From contig OY978525.1 of NCBI GenBank assembly GCA_963854835.1, positions 50,413,429-50,477,428 of the forward strand: 64,000 bases of DNA, read 5' to 3'. Shown piece by piece: positions 42,935-54,182 of this stretch (positions are counted from its first letter, which is position 1; every line of letters starts with the position of its first letter). The translations under genes were made by a program, and so were the position numbers. The notes beneath the pieces were generated by a model that had not been told where the DNA came from, searched no databases, and worked only from the letters and a program-made list of their open reading frames with translations. Source of the stretch: Megamerina dolium (lineage: Eukaryota > Arthropoda > Insecta > Diptera > Megamerinidae).

Positions 42935-43255
42935 TTACGGTTGAACTGATCCGGAGATCACCCAGCGAAAACGGTATTTTGTGCTATGGGTTGTCCATTC
43001 GCGGTTGGGAACAAACCCGGATGTAAAATTTTCGAATACACATCGCCGCCGAGAACCACATCGAAGCAGCGTGAGGTGGTCATCGTTACAGCGACGGCAG
43101 ATGTAGTTGCTTGGGTAATCTCGCAGTTGGTGAGAGGCGGCTAAGCAGTTCGAGCAGTACTTATAAATCAGCACCACACGAAGGCGCTCCTAAACATTCT
43201 TCTCCTTGAATTGGAGGCATTTGGTGAGTGGGTGGGGTCCCTTGCACAGAGCTTG
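42935..43255 (-). pseudogene. BEL Gag zinc-knuckle fragment, downstream of integrase
   Basis: Minus strand: CKGPHPLTKCLQF, then YCSNCLAASHQLRDYPSNY and ICRRCNDDHLTLL, the Cys/His arrangement of BEL/Pao Gag knuckles (one Cys replaced by Tyr). It is joined directly to integrase sequence, the reverse of the normal gag-before-pol order, so this is a rearranged junction near 43255. Confidence 0.75.
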
Positions 43256-44830
43256 TTTGTGAAGCTCGTTCAAATATTCGGACTTCCAACGACGGCAGAA
43301 TTGGTGATGTAAAGCTTTCACCTTTCGCCACCGACTTATGATTGAGATTGGATTTTCCGTAATCTCAGGTTCGACGGATTTAGGATTGGTCCACCAAATA
43401 AAAAATATCCAGGTGTAAACGGCTCCAAGTCAGTGGGGTTTTCTGATATGGGTGACAGAGGGCGAGAATTCAGACAAGCTTCAATTTTTGACAGAAGGCT
43501 GGTGAATTCCTCGAAATTATACTTCATGCAACTAGCCGTCTTTTTGAAGTGTGCCTTAAAACTTTTTACGCCTGCTTCCATAAAACTCCCATATGAGGCA
43601 TACCAGCAGGTATCAAATTTCATTCAATATTTTGGTGATGTATCGCGATGTGAGAACATATTTGGACTCGCGCGGAAAGTTTTTAAACTATTGCTTTAAG
43701 ACTCGCGAAGCTCCTGCAAAATGGGTACCATTATCGGAATAGAGTTTTGCAGGACAGCTCTGTCGTGAGACAAACCGGGCGAAGGCTGCTAGAAAGGTGG
43801 GTGTAGATAAATCTGTGGTCGGCTCAAGGTGAATAGCTTTCGTAATTAGGCATGCTCTACCCTTAAAATGTTTGATATCGAAGAGTTCAACGAACTCTAC
43901 ACCGTTGGAAGAAAATGGACGTGAGATGCTTGAACGTTCTGCAGGTAAAGCTGCCATGAATTGTGTTCTCTGTTGCTTTTTTGCTACTACACAGGTTTTG
44001 CATTTCCTAAACGTGGCTTTTATTAGGTTCTTCACGCGAGGAATCTAAAGTTGTATCCTCAAATGCCGTAAAGATAATTCATTACCATTATGTAGTGTGA
44101 GAGTATGAGCAAATTGTACTAAGAGTCGTGAAAACTGGCAGTCAAACGGTAGATTTATAGCGTGGCGCTCATCGTATGAGAGACTGGTTGATTTTGCCAG
44201 CCGTCCTCCGACACGCATTAAGTTACTACATAAAAACAGGTTTAGTGTAAGTATCGAAATCTTCTAGTCAATGAATTCTTTGTTGGCAACTTTTTGGTAA
44301 TCGGTTTGGTTCGGAAAACGTGCCTTTTGGGTTATTAGAATTAACTTATTTCACACTTGAGCGATTTCATTGCTGTCGATCTGAAGTGAATTGTAATTGA
44401 AATTGGCAAGGAAGAAAGGGTGTGTTCTGTGGAGAAAACATAAAACATAAGAGAGCACTAGGAGCGCTCGGGGGAGAGACGAGAATCTCTCTAAAATATT
44501 CTCATAACTCGAAAAAAAAAGCCTTAGTGTGCACATATGGGTTTTTTTTCTAGCGTGGTTAAAAAATCTGATTTTTCATTTATATGTGGCCATTGAGATT
44601 CGGAATTTTGAAGCCACTTGAGGCCGTGCCACCATAGATTACAATTCTTGAGTGTGTGTGAGTCAACTCCCCTACTGGCGAAATCCACAGGATTGTCGGC
44701 CGATTCAACATGGTGCGAATTAGACTGTCCGAATATTTCAACTACTCTGCCGACGCGATTGGCAACAAACTTCGTCCGGGAGCAAGGGGTCTTTTTTTCA
44801 AGCTAAAACTATAGTGGAGTCAGTTCAAAA
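43256..44830 (-). pseudogene. second BEL/Pao fragment: RNase H end and integrase
   Basis: Minus strand. The RNase H end (KFVANRVGRVVEIFGQ, ESADNPVDFASRG at about 44680-44780) is followed by a spacer with RFSSLPRALLVLSYVLCFLH (about 44420-44490). The integrase zinc region and CKTCVVAKKQQRTQF (about 43965-44015) come next, with NGVEFVELFDIKHF where the first Asp-bearing strand should be, YSDNGTHFAGA (about 43690-43730), GSFMEAGVKSFKAHF (about 43550-43595), LNSRPLSPISENPTDLEPF and RRWKSEYLNELHKQ (about 43265-43310). Several stops and frameshifts break it. It is not a copy of the 16.4-24.8 kb element; sequences differ throughout. Confidence 0.83.
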
Positions 44831-44967
44831 GTGCATAGAAGTGATTTGAAAATCTAATTGTTTAAGGGTTGCGCAAACTTTGATTTTGCCGAAAGCAGGT
44901 AAGTGTAAATTTTACCAAGAACAATCACATGATATACGTTATTTTTATTATTATTATTAGCAGCTTG

Positions 44968-45700
44968 CTAGCAGATCTCAAGACTTTTTATAAATCTTGT
45001 TACTGCTGTGGGATTGATTTTAACCAGGTCCCTGGGAAATATGTATCCGTTGTAGTTTAGTCTGCGTCTAGCCACAGCTGGGCAATTGCAAAGAACGTGT
45101 TCTGCTGTTTCTTGCTCTTCAAGACAGAGTCGACAGAGATCGTTGTTAACCATACCCATTTTCATTATGTGATAATTAAGTTTAAAATGACCTGTTAATA
45201 GATCAGTGTAGGGTTTAATGTCTTTTCTGCTGAGGTTCAAGATAGCATCTACCTGTGTTCAAGGTCAATGAATCTTTTCGACTGCCGCATGCCTGTTTGG
45301 GCTCTCTAGTAATCAGTTAGACTACTTTTTTCCTCTTCACACATTAAGTTATTCATGAAGCTACCTTTTATCCCACAGAAGTTTTCTGGGCCTATATTGG
45401 GCCTGGAACGAGAAATTCAGTAGTGATTTTAGAGCTGACGGAAGACTGCATATGTTGGTATCTTGAGTGTCTCTACGAAGACATTCTCTGACAGATAGCA
45501 GTAAGGCATGGACCTCCGCCTGAAAAATGGAAGCTATTTTTCCCATTGTAATTGCCTTCCGGAAATTTGGCCCTACAATTCTCGCTCCAGCACTACCATC
45601 TTCCATTTTGGACCCATCAGTGTACCACGCTGAGCGATCGTGAATTGAGTTGAATTCAAAAAGTTTGGAGAATAAAAGTTTTTTATCCATCCTGTCAAAG
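44968..45700 (-). pseudogene. LOA RNase H and C-terminal zinc finger
   Basis: RNase H motifs are WYTDGSKMEDGSAGA (about 45595-45640), FQAEVHALLLSVREC (about 45480-45525) and a block ending in a frameshift near 45365. The C-terminal finger is LCRLCLEEQETAEHVLCNC (about 45075-45132). The third RNase H Asp block is not clearly preserved. Stops lie between 45240 and 45360. Confidence 0.82.
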
Positions 45701-45889
45701 ACCGTGACGCCCGGTGAAATCCAGACTACGTCTAGAATCTTAATGTGGCCTTATAGGTTGTCTTCTTTCAGGTTTCGTTCAAACAGGCTATTCGTTCAAT
45801 CCTGTTAAGGATCGTCTGAGATTTACCTTGGGCCACCATGCCAGAGAGGCATAAGTGATCATTGGTACTATTACAGTTTTATAATACCA

Positions 45890-46900
45890 CGCTATCATTT
45901 TAGGTCGTAGTCCCCATGTCCCTAACTAACTTCAAGGTCTCTAAATTCAACTTCCTTCTCTTCGTAAAGGGTACCAGCGTCGTTTTGCTAGGGTTTATCG
46001 AAAGTTCTTTCTCCTGACACCAGTGTTGTGTGATGTCAAGAGCTAGTTGCATGCGCTTAGTTACGTTAGAGTTAAATTTGCTTCTGACCATAATTATTAA
46101 GTCATCTGCAAAGCCCTGAACTTCGTATACGAGATCATTGAGAGTTTGTAAAAGCTCGTCAATGATCAATAACCATGGGAGCGGCGACAAAACGCCTCCT
46201 TGAAGACAACCCTTGGTTGACTTAACAATTAATTTTTCTGTCCCCATTTCGTAAATTAATATCCTGTTTTTCAGCATATTGAGAACCCATGTTATGATCA
46301 GTCTATGAATTTGCTTCCTGACCATACCACCCTCAATAGACCTGAAAGTAGCATTATCAAAAGCTCCTGTAATGTCAACCGAACTACAAAGAGCGATTTC
46401 TTTACCCTCCAATGCCTGTTCGATTTTACTCGTTAGGCAATGTATTGAAGTCTCAGTCGACTTGCCTGACTGGTAAGCATGATGTTCAGTATAGAGTGGT
46501 GTATCTTAGCGATAAACCTCTCAGATGTGCTGATTTATAATTTCGTCCATTGCTTTTAGCAGGAAGTATGTAAGGTATATGGACCGAAAGGATTTGGCCG
46601 TGTGATCCCCCTTTTTCCTTGCTATCGGGATGAAATCGACCCTAGCTTTTGTCAATGATTTATTCACTGCACCTAATTCCAGGCTTAACCTTAAAATTTT
46701 TTTTAGAATTGGTGCTATTACATTAGCTTCTTGCCGGAGAAGGCAAGGTTTAAAATTATCAACGCCAGGAGATTTAAATGAATTAAATGTGGAGATTGCC
46801 CATTTAGTTTTGTTGACGGTAAAAATTTTCCGAGCCAGTGATAGTGGTCTGCGTGTAGCCATCAAGAAATTGATATCCTCGATGCTTTCACTGTCCTCAT
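45890..46900 (-). pseudogene. LOA reverse transcriptase
   Basis: AISTFNSFKSPGVDNFKPCL (about 46735-46800) is followed by ITGAFDNATF (46350-46385), CLQGGVLSPLPWLLIIDELL (about 46145-46205), the catalytic GFADDLIIMV (about 46085-46115) and INPSKTTLVPFTKRRK. A break lies at 46412-46520. The PLPWLL reading (normally PLLWLL) is a point change. The thumb region continues to about 45700 with stops. Confidence 0.85.
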
Positions 46901-47520
46901 TACAGGTGGCATAGCCCGAAAAGTGAGCGTCCAGCAGTAACTGTCCCGTTTATTTCAGACTTCCCGTATAATTTCCGTCTACCTTTTTAAGTGTAGAAAG
47001 GCCATCTGAGTAATCTTCTTTGAGCGATTTCTGGAGTCCGGTAGTTTGATATTGTAAGCCGTTAAGGCACATTTGTAGGATACACAGTCCCCATTGGACT
47101 TGCCTCTATTCAAAAGCTGACGTGCTTTTTGAGTAACTTGTTAAGTTTCTCGCTCCACCAAGGGACGTTCCTAGAACGTTTCTTCACCCCCAAGTCGCAG
47201 CTGTTTTCGAAAGCCTCAGTTATTTTTATTTCAATTTTTCTGACCTCGAAGTCCAGTTCTTGAGAATTGTTAATTTTCTTACCTAGGCAGCCTAAATTTT
47301 GCTCTAAGTAGAAGTTATACAGCGACCAATTGGTCTTCCTTGTATTCCTAATTTCGAAGATGTCTTCAATTTCCCCTCTTAGGTCAAAGCGTATATAACG
47401 ATGATCCGATATGGAGACTTCATATAACACCCTCCAGTTAGAAATGTTATTAGATATAAATGCACTGGTTAGAGTGAGATCTAGCACCTCCTCCCTGATT
47501 GCATTTACAAAAGTTGGTTC
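46901..47520 (-). pseudogene. LOA endonuclease 3' part and linker
   Basis: GNEPTFVNAIREEVLDLTLT (about 47460-47520), SDHRYIRFDLRG (about 47380-47415) and a linker with KKRSRNVPWWSEKLNKLLKK (about 47110-47180), typical between the LOA endonuclease and RT. Upstream of GNEPTF the frame enters hairpin sequence rather than endonuclease. Confidence 0.82.
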
Positions 47521-47590
47521 ATTTCCCTGACTTAAGGTCAGGGAAATGATAGTGTCAAAAATGAAGCCTTGTGGCTTCATTTTTGACACT
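47521..47590. repeat. two adjacent perfect hairpins
   Basis: ATTTCCCTGAC-TTAAG-GTCAGGGAAAT (47521-47547; 11-bp arms) is followed after 3 nt by AGTGTCAAAAATGAAGCC-TTGT-GGCTTCATTTTTGACACT (47551-47590; 18-bp arms). Both are perfect. They lie exactly where the LOA endonuclease homology breaks. Confidence 0.92.
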
Positions 47591-48424
47591 GTTTTTTGAA
47601 TATTAGTTATAGGAAAACTAAAAACGCAATCGAGGTGCGGTTTGTTGCATTCAACTTGTTTATTTAAATACATTTAACACTAATTTTACTGAAAATTTAC
47701 TGTCTTCGATTTGACCGTGACTTGACCTTGAAGTGTCCCTTGCAAAAAATGCATACACAAATGGTTGACACGATTTAGCTCATGAAAATCGTCTGAAACA
47801 AAAAAACCAAAATGATTTAATTTTTTTATCACCTTGGCTATCGTTTGACAGATAGCATTTTCAAAATTTGAAAATTTCGCAGAACAGGCAACTTTAAAAA
47901 AATTTTTTTTTTTTTATGTTTTCGGGGTTAAAACATCTGTAAAAATTGTTTAAATAAAAAAATCTAAAAAGTATCTGTCAGACGATAGCCACATGTTTTT
48001 CACAAATTTTGATATATAATTTCAATCAATCAATCAATTAGTTTTCGAGATATCATGTCAACCAGTTATAAAAACGCAACTTTTGGGAAATCGCATTTAA
48101 AGATATTCATGTATATAACAAGCGGGATGTTTCCGACGTTAAATTTTCTTTCAAACTGAATGGACCGAAAAATTTATCATGCATAACAGAAATTACATAG
48201 ATACAGATACATCAGGTATTCGATAGAACGTTAGATAACTTTAGAAAAACGCGACGGGCCAGCTTTTAGGTGGTCGCGAAGAGCGCTGCGATAAGAGCAC
48301 GCGTAACTGTCTTCGACGGCTCGGAAAAACTCGAAATAATAAGATTTCAGTTATATCCTTTTAAGGGTATATTCCTAACACCTTCTGGGTTGGAAAATTG
48401 AAAAAAAAAAATCGAATTTTTTGA
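47591..48424. other. non-coding insert within the LOA element
   Basis: About 830 bases, AT-rich, without a recognisable ORF, separating two parts of LOA endonuclease. It holds an inverted pair GGCTATCGTTTGACAGATA (about 47833-47851) and TATCTGTCAGACGATAGCC (about 47970-47990), two mismatches in 19. No clear terminal repeats were found at the edges. Family unknown. Confidence 0.6.
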
Positions 48425-48740
48425 ACCAACAAGGTAGAAGACCCCCTTAACACCACAATGTTGTTAGTAGTAATGAAGTGAAAAAGTGACTCACCTCGAG
48501 TGTTTGTAGACACAAACACTCCTTCCCCATGCCGTATGATGTGCATTTACATCAATCCAAGAAGGAACTAATTCTGGATGCTATGTCCAAGACTTCTGAA
48601 GGAGCGAAAGCAAAAGGTATGCAATCTGCTGCGTATGCGGAGATGAAAAATCGAGTGTGTGTACGCATTTTCAGCAATTGGTTCCTGATAAAAATGCAAA
48701 TGCATTCAATGCAAATGGTGGATGGTTTATGAAATGTAAA
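48425..48740 (-). pseudogene. LOA endonuclease 5' part
   Basis: Minus strand: the fragment corresponding to DVNAHHTAWG (about 48525-48560, split by frameshift), NTRGESLFHFITTNNIVVL (about 48445-48500) and RGSSTLL (in place of RGNEPTF) at about 48425-48445. Upstream (48560-48740), SAYAADCIPFAFAPSEVLD loosely resembles the preceding LOA region. A 10-bp perfect hairpin GAGTGTTTGT-AGAC-ACAAACACTC sits at 48498-48521. Confidence 0.6.
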
Positions 48741-48813
48741 CATCGACGTGGTATTCTATACTTAAAATTTTAAAACAACAATTTAAAACAATTTGATTAA
48801 AAAATAAAAAATA

Positions 48814-49164
48814 AATATGTGGCACTTAAAGCTCCAAAGGGCTCATTGGCAGAGCTCCTCTTCCATTACTGTTGTGCGTCTTAAATTTTGGACAGTATTA
48901 GAAGGGACCTACTTATTTTAGCCGGTTCCGAACGGTAGAACACTTGTGACATCACTTTTTCTGAGCTTTGTCACAGAATTCTTTTAGAAGCTTTTTTCAT
49001 GGCAAGTTGTTACTGTCGGAAGAATTGCCAATTGCTTGCCGACAGGTGGGTACCGTTCGAAAGAAAAATCTTATCGATATTAAATTTGTTATGCATCAGC
49101 CGGATATTGAACCATGACCTACAGATCAGAAGGCGAACACACTAACCACTGAGCTACGGCACCC
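48814..49164 (-). repeat. tRNA-derived SINE, copy D (full length)
   Basis: Minus-strand full-length copy. The head (about 49085-49164) has A box and B box in reverse, and the body includes CTGTCGGCAAGCAATTGGCA and ATGTCACAAGTGTTCTACCG. The 3' end GTGCCACATATTTATTTTTTATT lies at the left. It gives the best view of the family consensus here. Confidence 0.92.
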
Positions 49165-50059
49165 ACAAAAAAGGAATATGATTACGTGGAGCAAAAAGAG
49201 TGATTCATCTAAGCACATACCTAAACTTTTAGCGATTCGTAATTATATCGAAATATCTTCACCTAAGAAACCAGACAAACAATCCTGTATAACAATTACA
49301 TAAAAACAAACACATTATAAAATACTATAAATTATATTTGTTTTGCTCCATTTCTGTTTTAAAAAAATCCAGAAATTAGAACTAGAGAATTCGAACCACA
49401 AAGTGGTTATAATTTGTGAGCGTCTACTGTATATGCAATAAAGCACAATTAATTCTACGGAAATAAAATAAAATTCTAAATAAACAAAAACCAAATACAA
49501 CTATTACTGTTTTACGTTATATTTCACTGAAATTCTCTAATTATAAAAAAAAAAACAAAACGTTTAGTACTATTATTCCGTGAAAATCAAAACATACCAT
49601 TAATGGTAAATGCATTTTACTGCATTATTGCATTTGGATTAAATTTCATGCACAAATTTATAAATCTAAAATTTTTTTTTTATATTTATTTATATTTATT
49701 TATTTATTTATTTATAATAATACATTTACATAAACTGTATTGTATACAGCAGTCCTATTCCAATTGAATCTTTCGCTTAGGATCTTTCGCTAAAATCTTC
49801 CTAATCAGTTTTAGAGATATTAGGAGGCCATTGCGATTTTAATTGATTTTTTTCTCTCATTCTCGGATAAACTGTCACATTCATACAATACGATTATTTA
49901 CAATTTCAATTGAAGTTTTTTGTTTAGAATTTTCATTTAATCACTTAAAAAAGTGCGGCTGCAGCTTTTACACCTATCACATGTAAATAGTTCGTACTTG
50001 TAAAATATGATTTAAATTTAACAGTTATAAATATAACGTGTGTATCAGTAAATTCACAT
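49165..50059. other. AT-rich flank left of the giant-LTR element
   Basis: No recognised gene. Contains a (TTTA)n run at about 49680-49720 and many A/T tracts. Confidence 0.6.
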
Positions 50060-50063
50060 ACAT
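50060..50063. repeat. target-site duplication ACAT, left
   Basis: ACAT directly before the TGTTGCG start of the 5' LTR; repeated at 62876-62879. Confidence 0.85.
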
Positions 50064-51561
50064 TGTTGCGTGTGGCCTGTCAAGCTGAGCTTGTCATGTC
50101 AAATATGACTCCAATATCTACAGCTGTCAACTGTGTCTTGAGGTTGTGTCACTTATTATGCCGGATGCCAGAATGGTGGATTTCCTGCCGTACGTGATAT
50201 TTGGTTCTGTTATTGACTAAGCCAGTACATATACGATATTGTGTATATGACCGTAACTGTCAGGGATACTTGTATTGGTATGTACATAAGGACGGTATAT
50301 TGTGGTTCGTTAACCTTCTTTTTTTGGTTAACGTTAGCTGAACACATTTTTTGTTGGCCGCATTCCGGTCTATTCTGCCCCGTTAGAAGTTACCGTCATT
50401 TATTGTTTTCATTTGCATCTGCTAATTTGGAAAAGAGTCAGTTGGTTGAAAGATTTGAAACGTGCCGTGTCGGTGTTATTTGGTCGGTATATTGTGGTGA
50501 AGTTTTGTTTAAGAGTAATAATATTAGCTGGTGTTTATAACATTGAAGTGTATGCATGCATGTTTTGACAATGCTAACTAATAAAAGAACGTAGTGGCGA
50601 TATAAAATCCGTCTAATACGATTGTTATTTATGAAATATAAAGTGCGCACATATGCATATCTGGAGGTACTAGAGGATGGATGTCACACCAGAGGCCTGA
50701 TGAACCAGAGGTGCGGTTATTTTTGTTGCAATCCTGGTATCCTGTTTTTTTTTTTGAAGAAAGATAAGTGATGGTTGTTCTTTTATTTTTATTTTTTTTT
50801 ATTTTTTATCATTAGTGGGGGCCCCATATAACTATTCCGCCCTATAATATTAACGGATATACTGTTAATCCCGTAAATAATTGATCAAGCGCCTTAATTA
50901 CCCTTGCTGAGTCAGCTAGCGGCAGCGTGGTGGTTGCACACGATATAAACGAGTAGACCACCATACTGACAAACTCACCACTTATACTCAACACACGGTA
51001 CCATAATTTTGTTTCTGTGCTACGTATGCAGAGGAACGTATAAAGAATACGATTAGATTGGCTGTACGTTTCGTGTAAGCGACACCATAGAAAAAAATGT
51101 TCCAGCAAATCAGTTTTCTTTTATGGAGACTCGGAGATTTTACTTTTTATACCCCAGTCTAAGAATCAGTATAAATGTCGTCCTAATTTGTTGTTTTTTT
51201 GTGTTGATTATCTATTATTTAAAATAATATTTTGAGATCTAATTTTGTATGGTGTGCATATGTACCTGATATGGGAGGAAGGTATATGTATGCATCATAT
51301 GGTATTTGAATTTGGGTGCTATAGATATAGATGGTCGTCATAAGGGAAACGGTAATCAAGTGGTGGAATCGTCTCGTTTTTATTTGCAGGTTCTTGTGGC
51401 ACATACATATATACGTGCCTAGGTGATTCCCACCCCATTGAGCTCAATAGGTTTAGGGAGCCCTATATTTTTGTAAATACAAGAAATCTGATGCGTGTGT
51501 GTCGTCATCGTCGTGTTGGAATTCCCCCATTTTTTTCGTCTTCCCTATTGGCGAATTTACA

Positions 51562-51569
51562 TAGATATA

Positions 51570-51657
<88 letters not shown>

Positions 51658-51672
51658 GTATATATATATATC
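51562..51672. repeat. (AT)n microsatellite inside the 5' LTR
   Basis: TA dinucleotide tract, shorter than its counterpart at about 61634-61780 in the 3' LTR. Tyr-Ile reading frames here are artefacts. Confidence 0.95.
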
Positions 51673-52541
51673 GGCCCGTTAAGGACATGTGTATATGTTG
51701 AATCACATATACCAATACTTACGAAAATACCTTACATACATTGCCCAAATCGATACATTTAGTGAAAACAAAATCAAACAAAAGAATATTTCCGGTTATA
51801 TACTGATAGGTGCATACATGTGGATAGACGTATATAACCAACATATATATCTAATGTATATTAATGTATGCACATATATAATACCTTTTTATTTGTGTTT
51901 GTAATTACATTTTTTTTCGTTATATGCATACAAATTATTTGTTTTATATGTATATATATTATATATTATACCTTATATGTTACCTTTGTATATTTATACC
52001 TCTATTTACTTAATTTTTCTAGAAACTAGTCACATTTATTATACATTTATTTATATTTATTTATACATTTATTTATATGTTACAATTTCTTTTTTTTTAT
52101 ATTATTTCTATATATTAACAATATTTCTTTCATTAGTTATTTTTTTTTTTGGTTTAATATATAATAAATAATTTTGATATGATGTTTATTAGTATGTGCG
52201 GATAAAATTTTTCTTTAGAGGGGGGATATAGGGGGATGTGGATGAAAGTGGAGTGATTCTTGCAGGCGTTTAATTTGTTTGTTAGTGGGGATCGTTCCCA
52301 GAAGAGGTGTGCAAGACGGTCCAGGCTGGGCGGGTACACCCAGGAGCACACGGAGGCATGTCATCTGCCAGGTGCGTGAGGTCATGAGTTTTGTATATGG
52401 TATTGGTGAAAATGTGTGTGGTAGCGTTGGCCTCGGTCGACGTTATTGTCCATCCATTGTGGTGTCATGGCGGGTTGAGAAACACGACCCAATCCCCTTT
52501 TGCTAGCCGAGGCATTCATGACAATCACGGTATGTGGATGG

Positions 52542-52559
52542 ACAATAATGGCGCCCAAT
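52542..52559 (+). promoter_or_regulatory. internal primer-site-like copy in the 5' LTR
   Basis: ACAATAATGGCGCCCAAT, identical over 18 bases to the LTR-end/primer-site junction at 52767-52784. The same internal copy is at 62651-62668 in the 3' LTR. Confidence 0.9.
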
Positions 52560-52773
52560 TAAAACAAATGTCGACTGGTCATGTTGTGTACGTTATTGTC
52601 TACTGTAGCGTTTTTTTTTCTGTTGTTGCACATGGTGATGCTTGCACTGACATTTTACATCTATTGCATCTGTTTCATGATGGCAAATATCATCGTCATT
52701 GCAAACAAAACAATCCAAATATTCATTAGCCACATACATTATTTCTTCTTTTTTTTTCCACATATAACAATAA

Positions 52774-52785
52774 TGGCGCCCAATG
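52774..52785 (+). promoter_or_regulatory. primer-binding site, tRNA-Lys type
   Basis: TGGCGCCCAATG, 4 nt after the LTR end. The first ten bases fit the 3' end of insect tRNA-Lys (primer site TGGCGCCCAACG); the match is short and has a T for C at position 11. Confidence 0.8.
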
Positions 52786-54182
52786 CTTTTTTGTTGGCTT
52801 TTCGTTTATCTGTGGTCACTTCTTGTTTTTTGGATGTTTGGTTTAGTTTTTTTTTTTTGAATTTAATTAATTATAATTAAGTTTAAAAGGTGCAATATTT
52901 ATTCCCCAAATCATAATTTGAAGTACATTTATTTTGTTTGATACTTGTTTGGTGGAAGAACCAGATGCAAGCAAGGTTATAGTTATGTATATGTATGTAT
53001 GTACAAGTCTATGCGTACGGGTATAACGTTGTGATTGCGTCGCAGTGGCGAACATTATGAATGTGTACGTGGATGTGTATGTGATATAATGATTGGGAAT
53101 GATAGGAAGAGAAATACAAAGTAAAGTGAAAAAATCCGTCAGATTATGAAGACGATTGACGTCGGATGTCTTGGTGTGGTGATGGTACCACAATACCAAT
53201 AGTATCGGTCAATGGTCTCCGAAATCAACGGCGGGTACATGTTACTGAATATGTTGATTGGAGGAGTGGGTCCAAGTTGTATTAATCCACGCTTCGTTGT
53301 CGCGCCTCCAAGAAGCATATAACGGTGTGCCATGTCCTAATGTTGTCCTAATGGAGCATTAAGTTGTATGGATCTATGTAGATCGAGGCGTTCGACATGA
53401 TCTGATAGATGATCATGAACGAATTTGCTCGATAGAAGAAAAAGAATTTTAGTAATGTGTGTTGTGATTTTTGTGCGTGTATATGGCAGACTCACTTGTG
53501 GACCTTACTCACGTTTAAATATTATAACTTGGGTGTAGCAATCGCAGTACATGAGAAAATGGAGCAGTATATGATGCAAGGAGCACTGCTAGTAATCTAC
53601 ATCCCTCAACCCCTCATAATCCAAAACTAAGGAAAAGAAAGAAAAAGAAAATATAAAAATTAAATTTAAACAATTAAAGGGTTGTCGTAATCATTTCCAA
53701 TTTTGGCGATATAATTTGAGATTTTGATCAATCTTGCTTTTGAATTGGGCTTATCTCATTTAGTGTGTTGAATTACCTTTAACATCGGGGTTATTATTTA
53801 GATATTTGTTGCGATGTATTGAATGATTTGTTTATTGAACTCTTGAACTCCTGTCTTGTTATTGTTAAAGTTGTGAATTTTTTTTTGAGTTAGGTAATTT
53901 TAGTTTCAAATCTTTAGTAGGATTAAGGTTGTAAGATTATAAAGTTAAGTGTCAGAATTATTATTAAGATTGGTTTGTGAATAGATTTTTGAATTGGTTG
54001 CTGTACTTTTGAATGTAATTATTGATTGTGTAGATATATTTGAATTTGAAGTGGTTCTATAATTTTGTTGATTTGGTAATTGTTGAATTTTAGTAGTATA
54101 ATTAGTGATTATCTAAGATATTAAGGGATAACCAATTGAATAGGGCGCGTGTTTCATCAGGTTCACTCAGTGGAAGGGTTGA
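52786..54182 (+). other. untranslated leader of the giant-LTR element
   Basis: About 1.4 kb without a convincing ORF; T-rich near 52845-52860 and later AT-rich. It is long for a gypsy leader. Packaging signals would be expected here but none can be named. Confidence 0.6.

Larger units (their letters stand above)
44945..47520 (-). mobile_element. LOA-clade LINE with RNase H, minus strand
   Basis: Ordered fragments on the minus strand: endonuclease end and linker (46950-47520), RT (45890-46900), RNase H (45361-45690) and a C-terminal finger (44968-45240). The 3' end is a run of ATT/AAT triplets at 44942-44960. The 5' part of the endonuclease lies farther right at 48425-48740, beyond a non-coding insert. 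Related to, but distinct from, the plus-strand LOA copies at 33 and 38 kb. Confidence 0.82.
50064..52769 (+). repeat. 5' LTR (2,706 bp)
   Basis: Starts TGTTGCGTGTGG and ends ...CATATAACA, repeated at 60124-62875. Contains an (AT)n tract at about 51562-51672, several T-runs, and an 18-bp internal copy of the LTR/primer-site junction at 52542-52559. Short ORFs within it (for example 50241-50540, 99 codons) are the same in both LTRs but look random: hydrophobic, Cys-rich, with no domain. Confidence 0.95.

Noticed and set aside
50241..50540. 99-codon ORF identical in both giant LTRs (second copy 60301-60600)
   Set aside because: Identity is explained by LTR duplication. The product has no domain and the composition looks random; an open frame of 99 codons in 2.7 kb is not strong evidence.
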